A stretch of DNA of 64,000 nucleotides from Bacillota bacterium (GTDB lineage Bacteria > Bacillota > Clostridia > Christensenellales > Aristaeellaceae): the NCBI GenBank assembly GCA_023416585.1, contig JAEZHM010000120.1:1-64000 (forward strand), read 5' to 3'. The position numbers and the translations under genes were made by a program. Each line of letters begins with the position of its first letter. The first letter of the stretch is position 1. This document shows, piece by piece, positions 1 to 8,878 of this stretch. The notes under the pieces are model-generated. The model saw nothing but the letters and a program-made list of their open reading frames with translations, ran no database searches and was not told the DNA's origin.

Positions 1-358
1 GTCACCCGTATGCCCTGCTTGCCACTTTTGTTCGCACACAATATGCTATAGATACATATCCAAGGGAACATCATCAAGGCACTAGGTTGAGGAAACCATT
101 TTTGCGGAGCTAGTTTATAGCTGACTACTCGTCTACATTAGCCTTAATCGTAAAACATGAGGTGATTATGAAAGAATGCAAGTGGTTACTATACCCTATA
201 TGTGGCAATAAAACTCGTGATAAAATACGGGAGGATACTGTGCTTGAAAACTTCCCTTTGTTTTGTCCGGAGTGCAAACAGGAAACGCTAATCAGCATTA
301 GAAAATTTAATATGTCAGTTATCAAAGAGCCAGACGCACAGCCGCATAGCTATGTCTA

Positions 359-393
359 TGCCCGATTGAAGTTAATTCAGTCGGGCATTTTTG
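359..393 (+). terminator. Intrinsic terminator after KTR gene
   Basis: TGCCCGA...TCGGGCA stem with a run of T directly after it. It lies inside the open frame that joins KTR to the sigma gene, which shows that the two were originally separate transcripts. Confidence 0.8.
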
Positions 394-477
394 CGTTTAT
401 AGAGCTTCATTGCCGTTCTCCACCCTCACCCTTTCGATTTCAGCAAACCCCCAAAAATCGAAAGGATGGTAAAACCA

Positions 478-1532
478 TGAAAAAAATCAATCTTAAAGAT
501 TATTATCCCTACTACAAACAAGACAACCTTGTAGAAGTATCTGATGAACTATTAGCTATCTTTCAAGAATCTGTAAGAACTAAGGCAGCATATGAGAGAA
601 AGAAATACCGCTACAAAGCTCACTACTCTCTTGACCGTAACGATGGAATTGAACATGACATCTTGTTTGTTTCTCTCTCACCCGATGAGATTTACGAACG
701 TAAGCTCACAAGTCAGCAACTCCACGCTTCCATTGCTTCTTTACCGGACAAGCAGGAAAAGCAGATCTATGCTCATTATTTTATGGGTATGAGTAAGACA
801 TCCATTGCCAAAGCAGAAGGTGTAAGTGAAAAAGCTGTCCGCATTGGTATAGAAAGAGGCAAAGACGGTACATATAAAGAGATTTACTATTATGTGTGTA
901 GTAAAGCTCGAACAGCAAGGGGAAAAAGCTGTGACTATAAAGCTATGCTCAAGAAAACTAACATAGAGCCGCTTGTCATTGAGGCAATCAGAGAGCTGAT
1001 TAAAAATCAAGATTTTGCAGCAGAAATCAAATCAAGGATAGGCAAGGAAATTGATACTTCCACATTAAACAGAGAACTCAAAAACTATGAAAATAAACTT
1101 AGAGAAGTGGAACTCAATAAAACTCGTCTTGAGAATGAAATTGACAGCCTGCCCGAAGATACTAGATTTAGAGAACGCAAGTTCCATGATATGACCCTTC
1201 GGCTTGATGGGTTGTATTACACCATTGTAGAACTGGAAGAAAATATTGATGATGTAAAGCTGCGCCGCAAAGCCGTGGAACAAGATGCCATTACACTGGA
1301 AAACATCTACACCCTACTGGCAAATTTTGATAAGGTGTATGATAAAATCAACGATGAAGAGAAAAAATCCCTAATTTCTTCACTAATCAAAGAAATAGAG
1401 ATTTTCCTATGTGATAACTCAGAGTTGCCGCTAAAATCTATTTTTTTGAATTCTCTTCATCTCCTTGATTATTACCTTATTTCTTCGTTAGTAAACAAAG
1501 GCTTTCACAATGCCTTGTTGCTGCAATTCTGA
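478..1532 (+). pseudogene. Sigma factor-like protein fused to serine recombinase C-terminus
   Basis: ATG 478 follows a GAAAGGATGGTAAAACC spacer with a plausible ribosome binding site. Residues ~1-125 resemble a small sigma-70-like protein of mobile elements, with a region 4 type helix-turn-helix (ASLPDKQEKQIYAHYFMG... then KTSIAKAEGVSEKAVR). At about residue 126 (ERGKDGTYKEIYYYVC) the sequence switches to the zinc-ribbon/coiled-coil C-terminal part of a large serine recombinase: one YVC knuckle, then a long Glu/Lys/Leu coiled coil. No resolvase catalytic domain is present. The most likely history is a deletion that joined a sigma gene to a recombinase tail. Function is doubtful, although the sigma half could still bind RNA polymerase. 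Confidence 0.65.
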
Positions 1533-1914
1533 TGACCGTCGAGCCTGATACCCCCTTGGTGTCAGGACATATTTCTGGAAAAATCCCTTTTCGAGGTCAA
1601 TCTTTTCAGAATTTTTCATCCACCATTTAAGTTAATACCTGAATTCTGTCATCACTATTCCGGTAATTCGGCATATGCAATTCTGTTAACATATTTTGAT
1701 TTTTTATAATCAAAATTGCAAACAATAAAACCTTCAAATTCCTATTTAACTTGAAGGCTTTACTCATTACAATTTACTTTGCTCCCTTGTGCCCTCATAA
1801 AAGGCTTTGAAACACAACATATTGACGTTTATCACAATTTATTTCCAAGCTAAACCTGCAACATATATTATGATATATATAATGTACAACAGAAACCAGT
1901 AACTCGTCGTACTA
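1533..1914. other. Intergenic: recombinase tail to Qat operon
   Basis: No gene seen. It holds an AT-rich inverted repeat at 1691-1714 (ATTTTGATT / ATCAAAAT) and the likely Qat operon terminator. Being directly downstream of a recombinase tail it may be an old element end, but no attachment core can be defined from one sequence. Confidence 0.5.
1722..1760 (-). terminator. Terminator of the Qat operon
   Basis: On the minus strand CCTTCAA...TTGAAGG pair in a stem of 7 with a loop of 13, followed by TTTTATTG. It lies about 155 bases downstream of qatD, the last gene of the operon. Confidence 0.6.
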
Positions 1915-2646
1915 CTATAAAAGAACTTTTCTAAAATTATTTTTAATAATTTTAGAAATCTCTTCTAACGACAGATCTCTTGTTTTAGCTAAATAAGCAT
2001 ATATTTCATTTACAAAAAATAAATCATATCTATCTTTTAAGCCATACGTAAATGGAGCATCACTCTCTATCAGTATTTTATCTACTGGAATAGCATCAAT
2101 TATCCTCTTGCCAGAACTGCTACGAACCATTTGTTGGTTTATAGAAAAATAATAGCCTCTTTCAAGTGCAATATTTAGTTCTCTAATTGCTCCAGAATAC
2201 CAATGTAAAATAACAGCCCCTTGAAAGCCTTTCAAAACATCCATTACTTCTTTATGCGCTTTTCTTGAATGAATGCTAAGAATTTTATTTTTATGCTCGC
2301 TACAAATCTGAATAATATCTGAAAATGTCTTTACCTGACTCTTTCTGTTATTCAAATCAGGTGTTGAAAAATCCAATCCTATTTCCCCTATATATCTTGT
2401 TTTATCAATATTTTTTATAAAAATAGATAGTTGATTCTGATATTCACAAGCAAGTTCTGGATGAAATCCGAGCGCCAGCTTCATATACCTATAATGTTGA
2501 TAATCTGGATAATACTTTTCAAATAGAACAGGTAGGTTAGTAACAGCTATTGTATATGATCTCATGCATTCGATATAATCCGCTACAGCCTTTCTATCTT
2601 TATATAAGTCAAAGTGCATATGTGCATCCATAGAAAAGGAAATCAT
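1915..2646 (-). CDS. qatD: TatD-like nuclease of Qat defence system (QatD)
   Basis: TatD family metal-dependent hydrolase, 243 aa. Metal ligands typical of the family are visible: HMH near the N-terminus (MDAHMHFD), GEIGLDF, SIHSRKA, LHWYSG and ESDAPF. TatD proteins are 3'-5' DNA exonucleases or related hydrolases. Its start overlaps the qatC stop as ATGA (2643-2646), so the two are translationally coupled. An in-frame ATG five codons later (MDAHMHF) is an alternative start. It is the last gene of a four-gene operon whose set (KAP ATPase, QatB, QueC-like, TatD-like) is the known Qat anti-phage system. The target of the nuclease in this system is not established. Confidence 0.88.
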   Translation of the reverse strand: MISFSMDAHMHFDLYKDRKAVADYIECMRSYTIAVTNLPVLFEKYYPDYQHYRYMKLALGFHPELACEYQNQLSIFIKNIDKTRYIGEIGLDFSTPDLNNRKSQVKTFSDIIQICSEHKNKILSIHSRKAHKEVMDVLKGFQGAVILHWYSGAIRELNIALERGYYFSINQQMVRSSSGKRIIDAIPVDKILIESDAPFTYGLKDRYDLFFVNEIYAYLAKTRDLSLEEISKIIKNNFRKVLL

Positions 2647-3926
2647 TCTATGCCCTCCAAATATTCCATAATCTCGTTCATTCCCCTAATGTATAGCTGT
2701 GTGAATTGGTCGATATTTTCCATAATAGCTCCAGATTTCTGAATAGTCATAAATGCATACTTAGGATTAAATTTCTCAATTCCCATTCTATACGAGTTTA
2801 AATTCATTTTTGCAGTTTCACCACTAACAAATTTATTATCTCGATAAGAACTTTCATCATGCAAACCCGACTTTTTAATTGCTGCCTGTCTGATTACACA
2901 CGGCAAGCAATAGCCACAATGCCTTGCCTGAGTTTCTTTTAACATTCTCCCGTTATCTGGATGTGAACATGACATTGTGTTATCCAAGTTCTTTTGTAAA
3001 AAATCTTGATTCTTACAATCCAATAACATCTCACCTTTTGTATAGAATTGATAAGGATTCTTTAATGTTATAAGAATTCCTAAATTATTTAACAGTTCTT
3101 GAAAAAGTTTCAAATAATATGGATGCGTAGTTCTTGTACTGCTGGTACCAAATCTTGAAAATGTGAGCGGAATATTTAATGATATCAAACCATTTTCGGG
3201 AATTAATAAATCTATTGGTTTTCCTAAAGAAGAGGCAACAGTAATAGCATGTGCAAAGAACATAAATGAGCGTGTTCTTGTTGTATCTTCCACTCCATTT
3301 ACTACTTTCGCATAATATTGATGAAAATCCCGTGTTTCTATATCATATTTTTTAATGATTCTTTCTTTTAATATGTCTTGGTATTCTCTTGTTCCTTTTC
3401 CACCACCATAATGGCTAATGAATAGATTATTACCATGACTGTTTTCTAAAAGATCAACCGCTCCAACAAAAGAATCCAAACCACCTGAGAACATACAAAC
3501 TCGATCATAACTCTTTGCTATTTTTTTAGATTTTTCCATTTTTTCTTTATGGTTAATCTCTTTTGCTGTAAGTTCTCTCTTTCTAAAATGAAACGTCCAG
3601 TAATCACCACTTAAAAAACTAATCATTTTTTCGAGTAATCCACAATTTAACTCCCATTTTTCAATTTCCAATACGGGGATATATAGTTCCATCTTTCTGC
3701 TCCAGCCATCTATCGAATTACTACGTAACACTAGTCGATCAGCTGCAAAGACTGCTAAGGAGATGTATAGCAAATCAATGGATTCCAATCCATACCACTG
3801 CGGCATTTTATTTTTATTGTTCCAGAAGGTAAAGGAGAAACTACTGTCATTTGCAAAGTTTATTATAATATCTTGATTTTCTGGGATAAATTCATCGTTA
3901 CTATCTGTTCTAAAATTTATAATCAT
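2643..3926 (-). CDS. qatC: QueC-like PP-loop enzyme of Qat defence system (QatC)
   Basis: 427 aa. A PP-loop ATP pyrophosphatase motif SGGLDS lies at residues 147-152 and a Cys cluster (CSH...HCGYCLPC) near residues 320-345, as in the 7-cyano-7-deazaguanine synthase QueC. It is longer than QueC (~230 aa), with ~140 extra N-terminal residues, and the other queuosine genes are absent, so a role in modifying a nucleobase or protein in defence is more likely than queuosine synthesis. It starts in an ATGA overlap with qatB (3923-3926) and ends in an ATGA overlap with qatD, which fits a single transcript with coupled translation. Confidence 0.88.
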   Translation of the reverse strand: MIINFRTDSNDEFIPENQDIIINFANDSSFSFTFWNNKNKMPQWYGLESIDLLYISLAVFAADRLVLRSNSIDGWSRKMELYIPVLEIEKWELNCGLLEKMISFLSGDYWTFHFRKRELTAKEINHKEKMEKSKKIAKSYDRVCMFSGGLDSFVGAVDLLENSHGNNLFISHYGGGKGTREYQDILKERIIKKYDIETRDFHQYYAKVVNGVEDTTRTRSFMFFAHAITVASSLGKPIDLLIPENGLISLNIPLTFSRFGTSSTRTTHPYYLKLFQELLNNLGILITLKNPYQFYTKGEMLLDCKNQDFLQKNLDNTMSCSHPDNGRMLKETQARHCGYCLPCVIRQAAIKKSGLHDESSYRDNKFVSGETAKMNLNSYRMGIEKFNPKYAFMTIQKSGAIMENIDQFTQLYIRGMNEIMEYLEGIE

Positions 3927-4690
3927 AATGTACCCTCCAATACTTCAAGGCATTTACCATAAAGTTCTGTAATGGATGTGCGAACATCCTGATTTATAAT
4001 ATCTCCTTTTTTCCCAAACTCAACTCTCACAGTACTAAATATATACCCTTTGAATTCTTGTTCCAGTGATTGAGTTTGTCTAGAATCATCTATATATTTT
4101 TCAAATCTACTTCCCAAATCTTTCATCATCAGTGACCATATATATGCTCCAACATATTCGTAAAGAGCCTCATTCATCAAATTGAGCGGCATCTTATCTA
4201 AGCACTCCAAATCCATCTTATTATTCTCAACATAATCATATACTTTCGACAATGCTTCTTCTGCAGCTTCTTTTGCAACAATATCTTCTTTTGTATTAGA
4301 AGCCGGAGCAAGAACATTTATTAACTGAGAAAATATATCCTCTACACTTCTACCTGAGAATTCTATTCCCAGATTTCTAAATGTTGTAGCAAATCCATCG
4401 GTTCGGATACTATTTAAAAATGTCCCTAATCCACTACCCGTACGAATGCCTGAAGTTGATTGAGCTGCCATCCTATGGGAACCACCAGACGCTTTGATAT
4501 ACTGTTTTGCAATATGGCTTGCAGAACCCCTTTGGCCACCACTATTAATAAACTTTGACATATCCGATTTTACAGCCTTCCATTTCACCGGAGCATTTTG
4601 AATAATATCACTTTTCTCGTCTCCATCATAGTCATCTGGCAACAATGGATTTCTATCATTTTTACCATGATATATACTTGAAGTTCCCAT
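3923..4690 (-). CDS. qatB: Qat defence system protein QatB
   Basis: 255 aa protein without a fold I can name. The N-terminus is Gly/Ser-rich and low complexity (GGQRGSASHIAKQYIKASGG, residues ~52-71) and the rest is mixed alpha-helical with many acidic residues. It is called QatB from position, between a KAP ATPase gene and the QueC-like gene, and from matching size and N-terminal style as I recall that family. It starts 12 bases after qatA and overlaps qatC by four bases. No catalytic motif was seen. Confidence 0.8.
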   Translation of the reverse strand: MGTSSIYHGKNDRNPLLPDDYDGDEKSDIIQNAPVKWKAVKSDMSKFINSGGQRGSASHIAKQYIKASGGSHRMAAQSTSGIRTGSGLGTFLNSIRTDGFATTFRNLGIEFSGRSVEDIFSQLINVLAPASNTKEDIVAKEAAEEALSKVYDYVENNKMDLECLDKMPLNLMNEALYEYVGAYIWSLMMKDLGSRFEKYIDDSRQTQSLEQEFKGYIFSTVRVEFGKKGDIINQDVRTSITELYGKCLEVLEGTL

Positions 4691-4702
4691 ACACGTCCCC
4701 CC

Positions 4703-6517
4703 TTATTTCAATTCCTTAAACACAGCCTTTAACCTGTCGTTGTCTAGAATCCAAGCATCTGTAATTTCTTTCATTTCTAAAACTTTATGCGCTTTTTGGG
4801 CAAAAGTAATTATCATTGGTGCGAACCCCATTGTAATCTGACTTCCTTTAAGTGATTTAAGATATGCAAATGTTTCTGCATACAAGCTTTCTCTTGAACC
4901 TCCCCAAGCAATAAAGGCATCAAATTTAACTTTATCTATACTGGTGTCTGCAATTATAGAATTAAATACTGCTTCCAAAATTTTCGCCGCCTCACTGTCA
5001 CCAATCGTATTGGCTTTACTAATAGCATTCTTCAATTGTAAGTCAGACTTAGAAATTAACTTATCAAATATATCTTGTGCTGTCGGAGACAATTTTGAAC
5101 TCATATATTTTACTTTTTCATCAAGTGATGTTCTGGTAAAATAAAAATATAATGTTAAATCTTCATTGGCTAATTTAGGTTCTATTTCACACCAGTTTTG
5201 TACCCATACATCATCCTTCCAAATTTTAAGAGCTTCTAGCTCTTCTGCCTTTTCTTCTTCAAATATAGATAACTCTTTAGATAGCATACCAGTAGCGGAC
5301 AATTCAGCAATAGACTTAAATAAGCTTGGCTTTATGTATTCTAACATCATGATTTTTGCCAGCACTTTACGATCCAGCGTTTTGTGCTTATAGTTAGCCA
5401 TTTTAATACGCATATCAAGGGAATTCAAAAATCTTTTGCACTGTCGTGGATTTCCACTCAATCCCCTGGACAATACACTTGCAAGCTGTTTTGCAACGAC
5501 CATACCTTCTGTAGCTTTTCCTTTTAATTCTCCTTCTTCAACAACTTCATCAATAACTTTTTTAAGGGAAAACTGTGTAAAATCTTCAAATCTGTCATTA
5601 TTAATTTTTTTTATTATGGCGTTAAATATTTCATTTGGCAGCTCTTCCTGAAAAAGTAGACATGCGATATAAATTTCAACCTCATCTTCATTCAATTTTG
5701 GTATTCTGATCGGATATTGAATTAGTTTTTCAAGATATTCTTTACCAATACTAATCTGACTGCCTTCAATTTCTTTATACTTACTATTTACAGCATAAGA
5801 AATATGACGTTCATCTGCCCCAATGACGAAGGCTACTTTACCATGGAACATAAATAGTTTCATCGCTTCCAAAGTATCCAAAATCGTATTAGGGTTGCAT
5901 CTATCTAATTCATCAATAAATACGACCAACCTTGAAATTTTTGTAGCCTCTAGTAATTTTTCAAATTCCTGCTGAAACTTACGAATATCCTCACGCAATT
6001 CTTTATTATTTAATTCATCATTAATTGCTGATCTAACTTCATCCAAATTAATATCATCTGCTTGGTCTGATATCTGCTTTAATACAGAATTAATTGTTAT
6101 ATCAGCAAGAGTTCCTAACCCGCCTGTAAGCAGTAAATCTGCCCCCATTTTAATTCCTTTTCTTACAAGTTTAAATTTGTCAACGCTATCATATAAACCT
6201 TTTAAGATGCTTTTTGCCTTTGAAGACATTCTTTTTTGTTTTGCTATCTCATCTAAAATAGTACCTAAAATAGCAGACTTAGCATCGTCATAGCTTTCAA
6301 AGAGCCATCCATTAAACACAAGGCATTTAATTTTTTCATCTTCTTCCTCAAGTCTTTTCTTACACATATACATAAGACTTGACTTACCACTTCCCCAATC
6401 CCCATAGACACCTATACTAGCAGGAAGTAAATTATCATCAGTAATGGTATCTTTTAAAACATTAATTAAATAATCATAATCTAAAAAATCAAGCTCCGTT
6501 TCATTATCTTTCCACAT
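4703..6517 (-). CDS. qatA: KAP family P-loop ATPase of Qat defence system (QatA)
   Basis: 604 aa KAP NTPase. Walker A is GDWGSGKSS at residues 39-47 and Walker B VVFIDELDRCNP near residue 200. A hydrophobic stretch around residues 125-150 (MGADLLLTGGLGTLADI) sits where KAP proteins often carry a membrane segment, but it is weak. First gene of the operon, with an AGGAG ribosome binding site before ATG 6517. KAP ATPases recur in phage defence systems. In Qat it is essential for protection in published work, with an unknown trigger. Codon use and AT content match the rest of the qat genes and differ from the conjugation module. Confidence 0.88.
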   Translation of the reverse strand: MWKDNETELDFLDYDYLINVLKDTITDDNLLPASIGVYGDWGSGKSSLMYMCKKRLEEEDEKIKCLVFNGWLFESYDDAKSAILGTILDEIAKQKRMSSKAKSILKGLYDSVDKFKLVRKGIKMGADLLLTGGLGTLADITINSVLKQISDQADDINLDEVRSAINDELNNKELREDIRKFQQEFEKLLEATKISRLVVFIDELDRCNPNTILDTLEAMKLFMFHGKVAFVIGADERHISYAVNSKYKEIEGSQISIGKEYLEKLIQYPIRIPKLNEDEVEIYIACLLFQEELPNEIFNAIIKKINNDRFEDFTQFSLKKVIDEVVEEGELKGKATEGMVVAKQLASVLSRGLSGNPRQCKRFLNSLDMRIKMANYKHKTLDRKVLAKIMMLEYIKPSLFKSIAELSATGMLSKELSIFEEEKAEELEALKIWKDDVWVQNWCEIEPKLANEDLTLYFYFTRTSLDEKVKYMSSKLSPTAQDIFDKLISKSDLQLKNAISKANTIGDSEAAKILEAVFNSIIADTSIDKVKFDAFIAWGGSRESLYAETFAYLKSLKGSQITMGFAPMIITFAQKAHKVLEMKEITDAWILDNDRLKAVFKELK

Positions 6518-6681
6518 AATACCATTCTCCTACTCCATTAATAAATGATAAGTTTTCCGCTCAAATCTATTAAAATACTTTTGCTAAATAAATCTACCAT
6601 AATTGTATAACTTTTTCTTCCATTTCACAACATAAAACAGCATTTGACAAGAGTTAATAATATTTTGTTTTACAACGTAAA

Positions 6682-6729
6682 TTGGTAACCGGAAAATCTT
6701 CAGTGTACTGAGAATTTTCCAGTTACCAA
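6682..6729. repeat. 48-base imperfect palindrome between qatA and GNAT gene
   Basis: Two 24-base arms, TTGGTAACCGGAAAATC... and its partner ending AATTTTCCAGTTACCAA, pair at 20 of 24 positions with almost no loop. It lies between two co-oriented genes. There is no T run, so it is not a normal terminator. It could be an RNA processing site, a protein-binding site or a small mobile relic. Confidence 0.6.
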
Positions 6730-6798
6730 CTTCTACCTCCAAAAAAACAGCCTTCTGACATTCGCACCTGTTTAGCATTCTTCTTTGAAAATTGGAAG

Positions 6799-7521
6799 TT
6801 ATCGCTCCCATTTCAGATAAACCATATCAGCCAGTTGTTTTCCATCTTCAAACATTGGGTGGTCGTAGTTATCTATAAAAAAGTTCTTTATTCGATGTGA
6901 TTCTGTAAAACCACATTTTTTATAAAAAGTAAGTGCAGAGGGAACATCCCCTGTCCCAACAAGCATAGTGTTACAATCAGTGTAAGAGGAAAACAGGAAC
7001 TCTATCAGGCTTTTTCCATAGCCTTTTCGTTGACAATCAGGTAAAACAGCAATGTTTTTAAGCTCATAAACACCATCACCTTCTTGTGTAATCACACATT
7101 CAGCTTTTATGCCATTATCATCCAAAACGAACATTTCACCACGCTCAAGATACTTATCTATCATATCTTCTTGCTCGTCGGCCAGCAATAGTAAGTCTAT
7201 ATATTCCTTTTTGTTGTCTGCAATTTTTCTTATATTCATAATATCAGAATGTACTTCGGCATGGGTCGCATCATAATCTTTAATCCCTTGAATCAATTTT
7301 TGCTTAGCCAATTCTATCTCTGTATTCGACTCAGCTTTTTTATCAGATAAATATTTATGTGCTTTTTGAACAACTACAGTAGTCGCAACTCCAACTGCAG
7401 CCGCTACTCCTAGCCACGGAAACATTTTTCTTTTTCCTGAATTAATAAGTAAGTCTACCAATTTTTCAGGACCACCATTTGCTTTTGCCATTTTTGATAA
7501 TTCTGCATAATCCCATGCCAT
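6799..7521 (-). CDS. Membrane-anchored GNAT acetyltransferase fusion
   Basis: Start set at ATG 7521 (MAWDYAELSK), 7 bases after GGAGG. Residues 1-45 are a conserved-looking cap, then one hydrophobic segment (FPWLGVAAAVGVATTVVV) and a charged helix to ~90. The second half is a GNAT N-acetyltransferase: acceptor loop region with IAVLPDCQRKGYGKSLIEF (motif A, acetyl-CoA binding) and FYKKCGFTE near the end. Role: acetyl transfer to an unknown amine, probably held at the membrane. The two halves could be a natural fusion or an old gene joining. It lies between the Qat operon and an unknown gene in the same direction, so it may belong to the same defence island. Substrate unknown. Confidence 0.65.
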   Translation of the reverse strand: MAWDYAELSKMAKANGGPEKLVDLLINSGKRKMFPWLGVAAAVGVATTVVVQKAHKYLSDKKAESNTEIELAKQKLIQGIKDYDATHAEVHSDIMNIRKIADNKKEYIDLLLLADEQEDMIDKYLERGEMFVLDDNGIKAECVITQEGDGVYELKNIAVLPDCQRKGYGKSLIEFLFSSYTDCNTMLVGTGDVPSALTFYKKCGFTESHRIKNFFIDNYDHPMFEDGKQLADMVYLKWER

Positions 7522-7606
7522 TTTATATTCCTCCGCAAATTCCAATTTGTATCTTACTCCGCATCTTCATCCTGTTGATGCAAATGTTTTATTACATGGT
7601 CATCTT

Positions 7607-8557
7607 TCATTTCATTTTCTTAGCAGCTTCCTTTGTTTTCCGATCTTCGATTCTGGTAATATAGTTGTTAGCTTTATTTGAATAATAGGACCCCTTAGTT
7701 TTCTTTATTTTCTGTACAATAGATATAGCATCATCGTATCTTTTGGCCTTAACATACAAATCTGGCAACCTGAACATCCATCCAGAGCCTTCAAACTTGG
7801 GACCACCATCTTTCCATATTTCCTCCCAAAAGTTGATAATCCAATCAAGATCATTATCTCCGGCATACTTCTCATCGGCAGCCTGAACAGCTTTTATCTG
7901 CTTATCCTGACTTTTCAATAGCCTATAGCCTTCTGGATCTATTACTTTCAATTCCTTCATAAAAGTTTTATTGCTCTCTTCATTTCTATTGTCAATCTCG
8001 GCCTGTTTTTTCTCTATGACTTCCACGTAATTACTTTTATCATCAGTACCTAACAATTGATTTAAATCCCATACGGTAAATGTAGTGTATTTGCTGTGAC
8101 TATGCATATATGGCACATATGCATTCTCTTCAAGTTCAGTTTTACCGAGATTTGTAAGCTCGTATTTACCTGTTTTATTATTGATTGTTAAAAAATCTCG
8201 ATCCACCAAAGATTCATAAACGGAACTTACATTACGAATACCATATTTATACCACCAATACCCAGGATATCCGCTCTTAGGATTAGGGTATTTTTTGCAA
8301 AAGTGTAGCATTAAGATTTCAGGGACATACAAACCGTTATTAGATGGGATAGAGGTTTCCTTTCTCTGTTCAAAGTATATTACTTCACTTTCAAAAGGAG
8401 TCCCTTCGTGTGACTTCGCTTTGTAATAGGAATCCGGCTGATAATATTTCTTTTCGGATTCTGGGATAATGGCTGTCTGATTTAATAGCGTTTCCTGTAC
8501 TGTTGGTACTAAATTTTTCTGTTTGGTTTTCTTTTTGAATATATCAAATAATCCCAT
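7607..8557 (-). CDS. Unknown protein upstream of the Qat/GNAT genes
   Basis: 316 aa, ATG behind GAGGTGAAGAA. I do not recognise a named family. The first ~25 residues are basic (GLFDIFKKKTKQK). Residues ~85-150 look like a winged-helix-type segment (SVYESLVDRDFLTINNKTGK then YELTNLGKTELEE), as in proteins that read out a C-terminal repeat. The C-terminal third has a TPR-like pair of helices (LPDLYVKAKRYDDAISIVQK) and ends in a lysine-rich tail. Soluble, with no signal peptide. Same strand as the GNAT fusion and qat genes with an 85-base gap to the former, so co-transcription is possible. Confidence 0.55.
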   Translation of the reverse strand: MGLFDIFKKKTKQKNLVPTVQETLLNQTAIIPESEKKYYQPDSYYKAKSHEGTPFESEVIYFEQRKETSIPSNNGLYVPEILMLHFCKKYPNPKSGYPGYWWYKYGIRNVSSVYESLVDRDFLTINNKTGKYELTNLGKTELEENAYVPYMHSHSKYTTFTVWDLNQLLGTDDKSNYVEVIEKKQAEIDNRNEESNKTFMKELKVIDPEGYRLLKSQDKQIKAVQAADEKYAGDNDLDWIINFWEEIWKDGGPKFEGSGWMFRLPDLYVKAKRYDDAISIVQKIKKTKGSYYSNKANNYITRIEDRKTKEAAKKMK

Positions 8558-8878
8558 TTCTTCACCTCACTGTTTCTTGCATGAACTGACTATTAAATTC
8601 AGCTTTACTTGGCTAATGGTTTATATTTTTATCACAATTGCAGTTTTCAAAAGCCTGTACTGGGATATTTTTTTACACTATTACCATATTTATCATAACA
8701 CAAGAACTTCCATTTTTCGATGTATTATTTAATAAAGATAAAGCTGCCAACAATAAAACCCTCAACATACTGAAGATTTTAGTCTTAGCAGTTTTTTCAG
8801 CAGGAGCGGAGATTTCCACCCCTGCTTAATTCTTCATACTGCATCTCTCTTTGTTGCTTGTCACTCTCATTGGTGGTA
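8558..8878. other. Intergenic between defence island and recombinases
   Basis: No convincing gene. It has an extended stem (AGCAGGGGTGGA / TCCGCTCCTGCT, 8799-8826, 12 pairs with wobble) about 50 bases past the end of the first recombinase gene. In ICEs with serine recombinases the element end usually lies just outside the recombinase genes, so the left end of the element is likely here. The exact crossover dinucleotide cannot be seen without the empty site. Confidence 0.45.

Larger units (their letters stand above)
168..1532 (+). pseudogene. Cysteine-rich KTR protein, read through into downstream genes
   Basis: Starts at ATG 168 behind a GAGGTGATT ribosome binding site. The first ~50 residues are a cysteine-rich KTR protein: CPICGNKTR-like start (here YPICGNKTR, first Cys lost) and a second CPECKQET knuckle, then VIKEPDA. 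KTR proteins are small (~55-60 aa) zinc-ribbon-like proteins of unknown function carried next to resistance genes on Tn916-like elements. The normal stop codon is missing, so the frame runs through a perfect intrinsic terminator (359-393) and into the sigma-recombinase chimera in the same frame. In practice the terminator should end the message, so the long product is probably not made. A second, truncated KTR gene lies at 24808-24912. Confidence 0.6.

Noticed and set aside
1..167. Possible end of an upstream gene at the left edge
   Set aside because: One frame stays open for ~35 codons, but there is no recognisable protein and no way to test it within the window.
2643..3926. QueC-like gene as part of queuosine biosynthesis
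   Set aside because: No queD, queE or queF nearby; the neighbours are the Qat partners and the protein is much longer than QueC.
6584..6811. 75-aa minus-strand frame over the 48-base palindrome
   Set aside because: No ribosome binding site, odd composition, and it overlaps the end of the GNAT fusion gene and the palindrome; read as chance.
8638..8829. 63-aa plus-strand frame between defence island and recombinases
   Set aside because: No ribosome binding site; hydrophobic part is low complexity AT-rich DNA; reaches into the stem at 8799.
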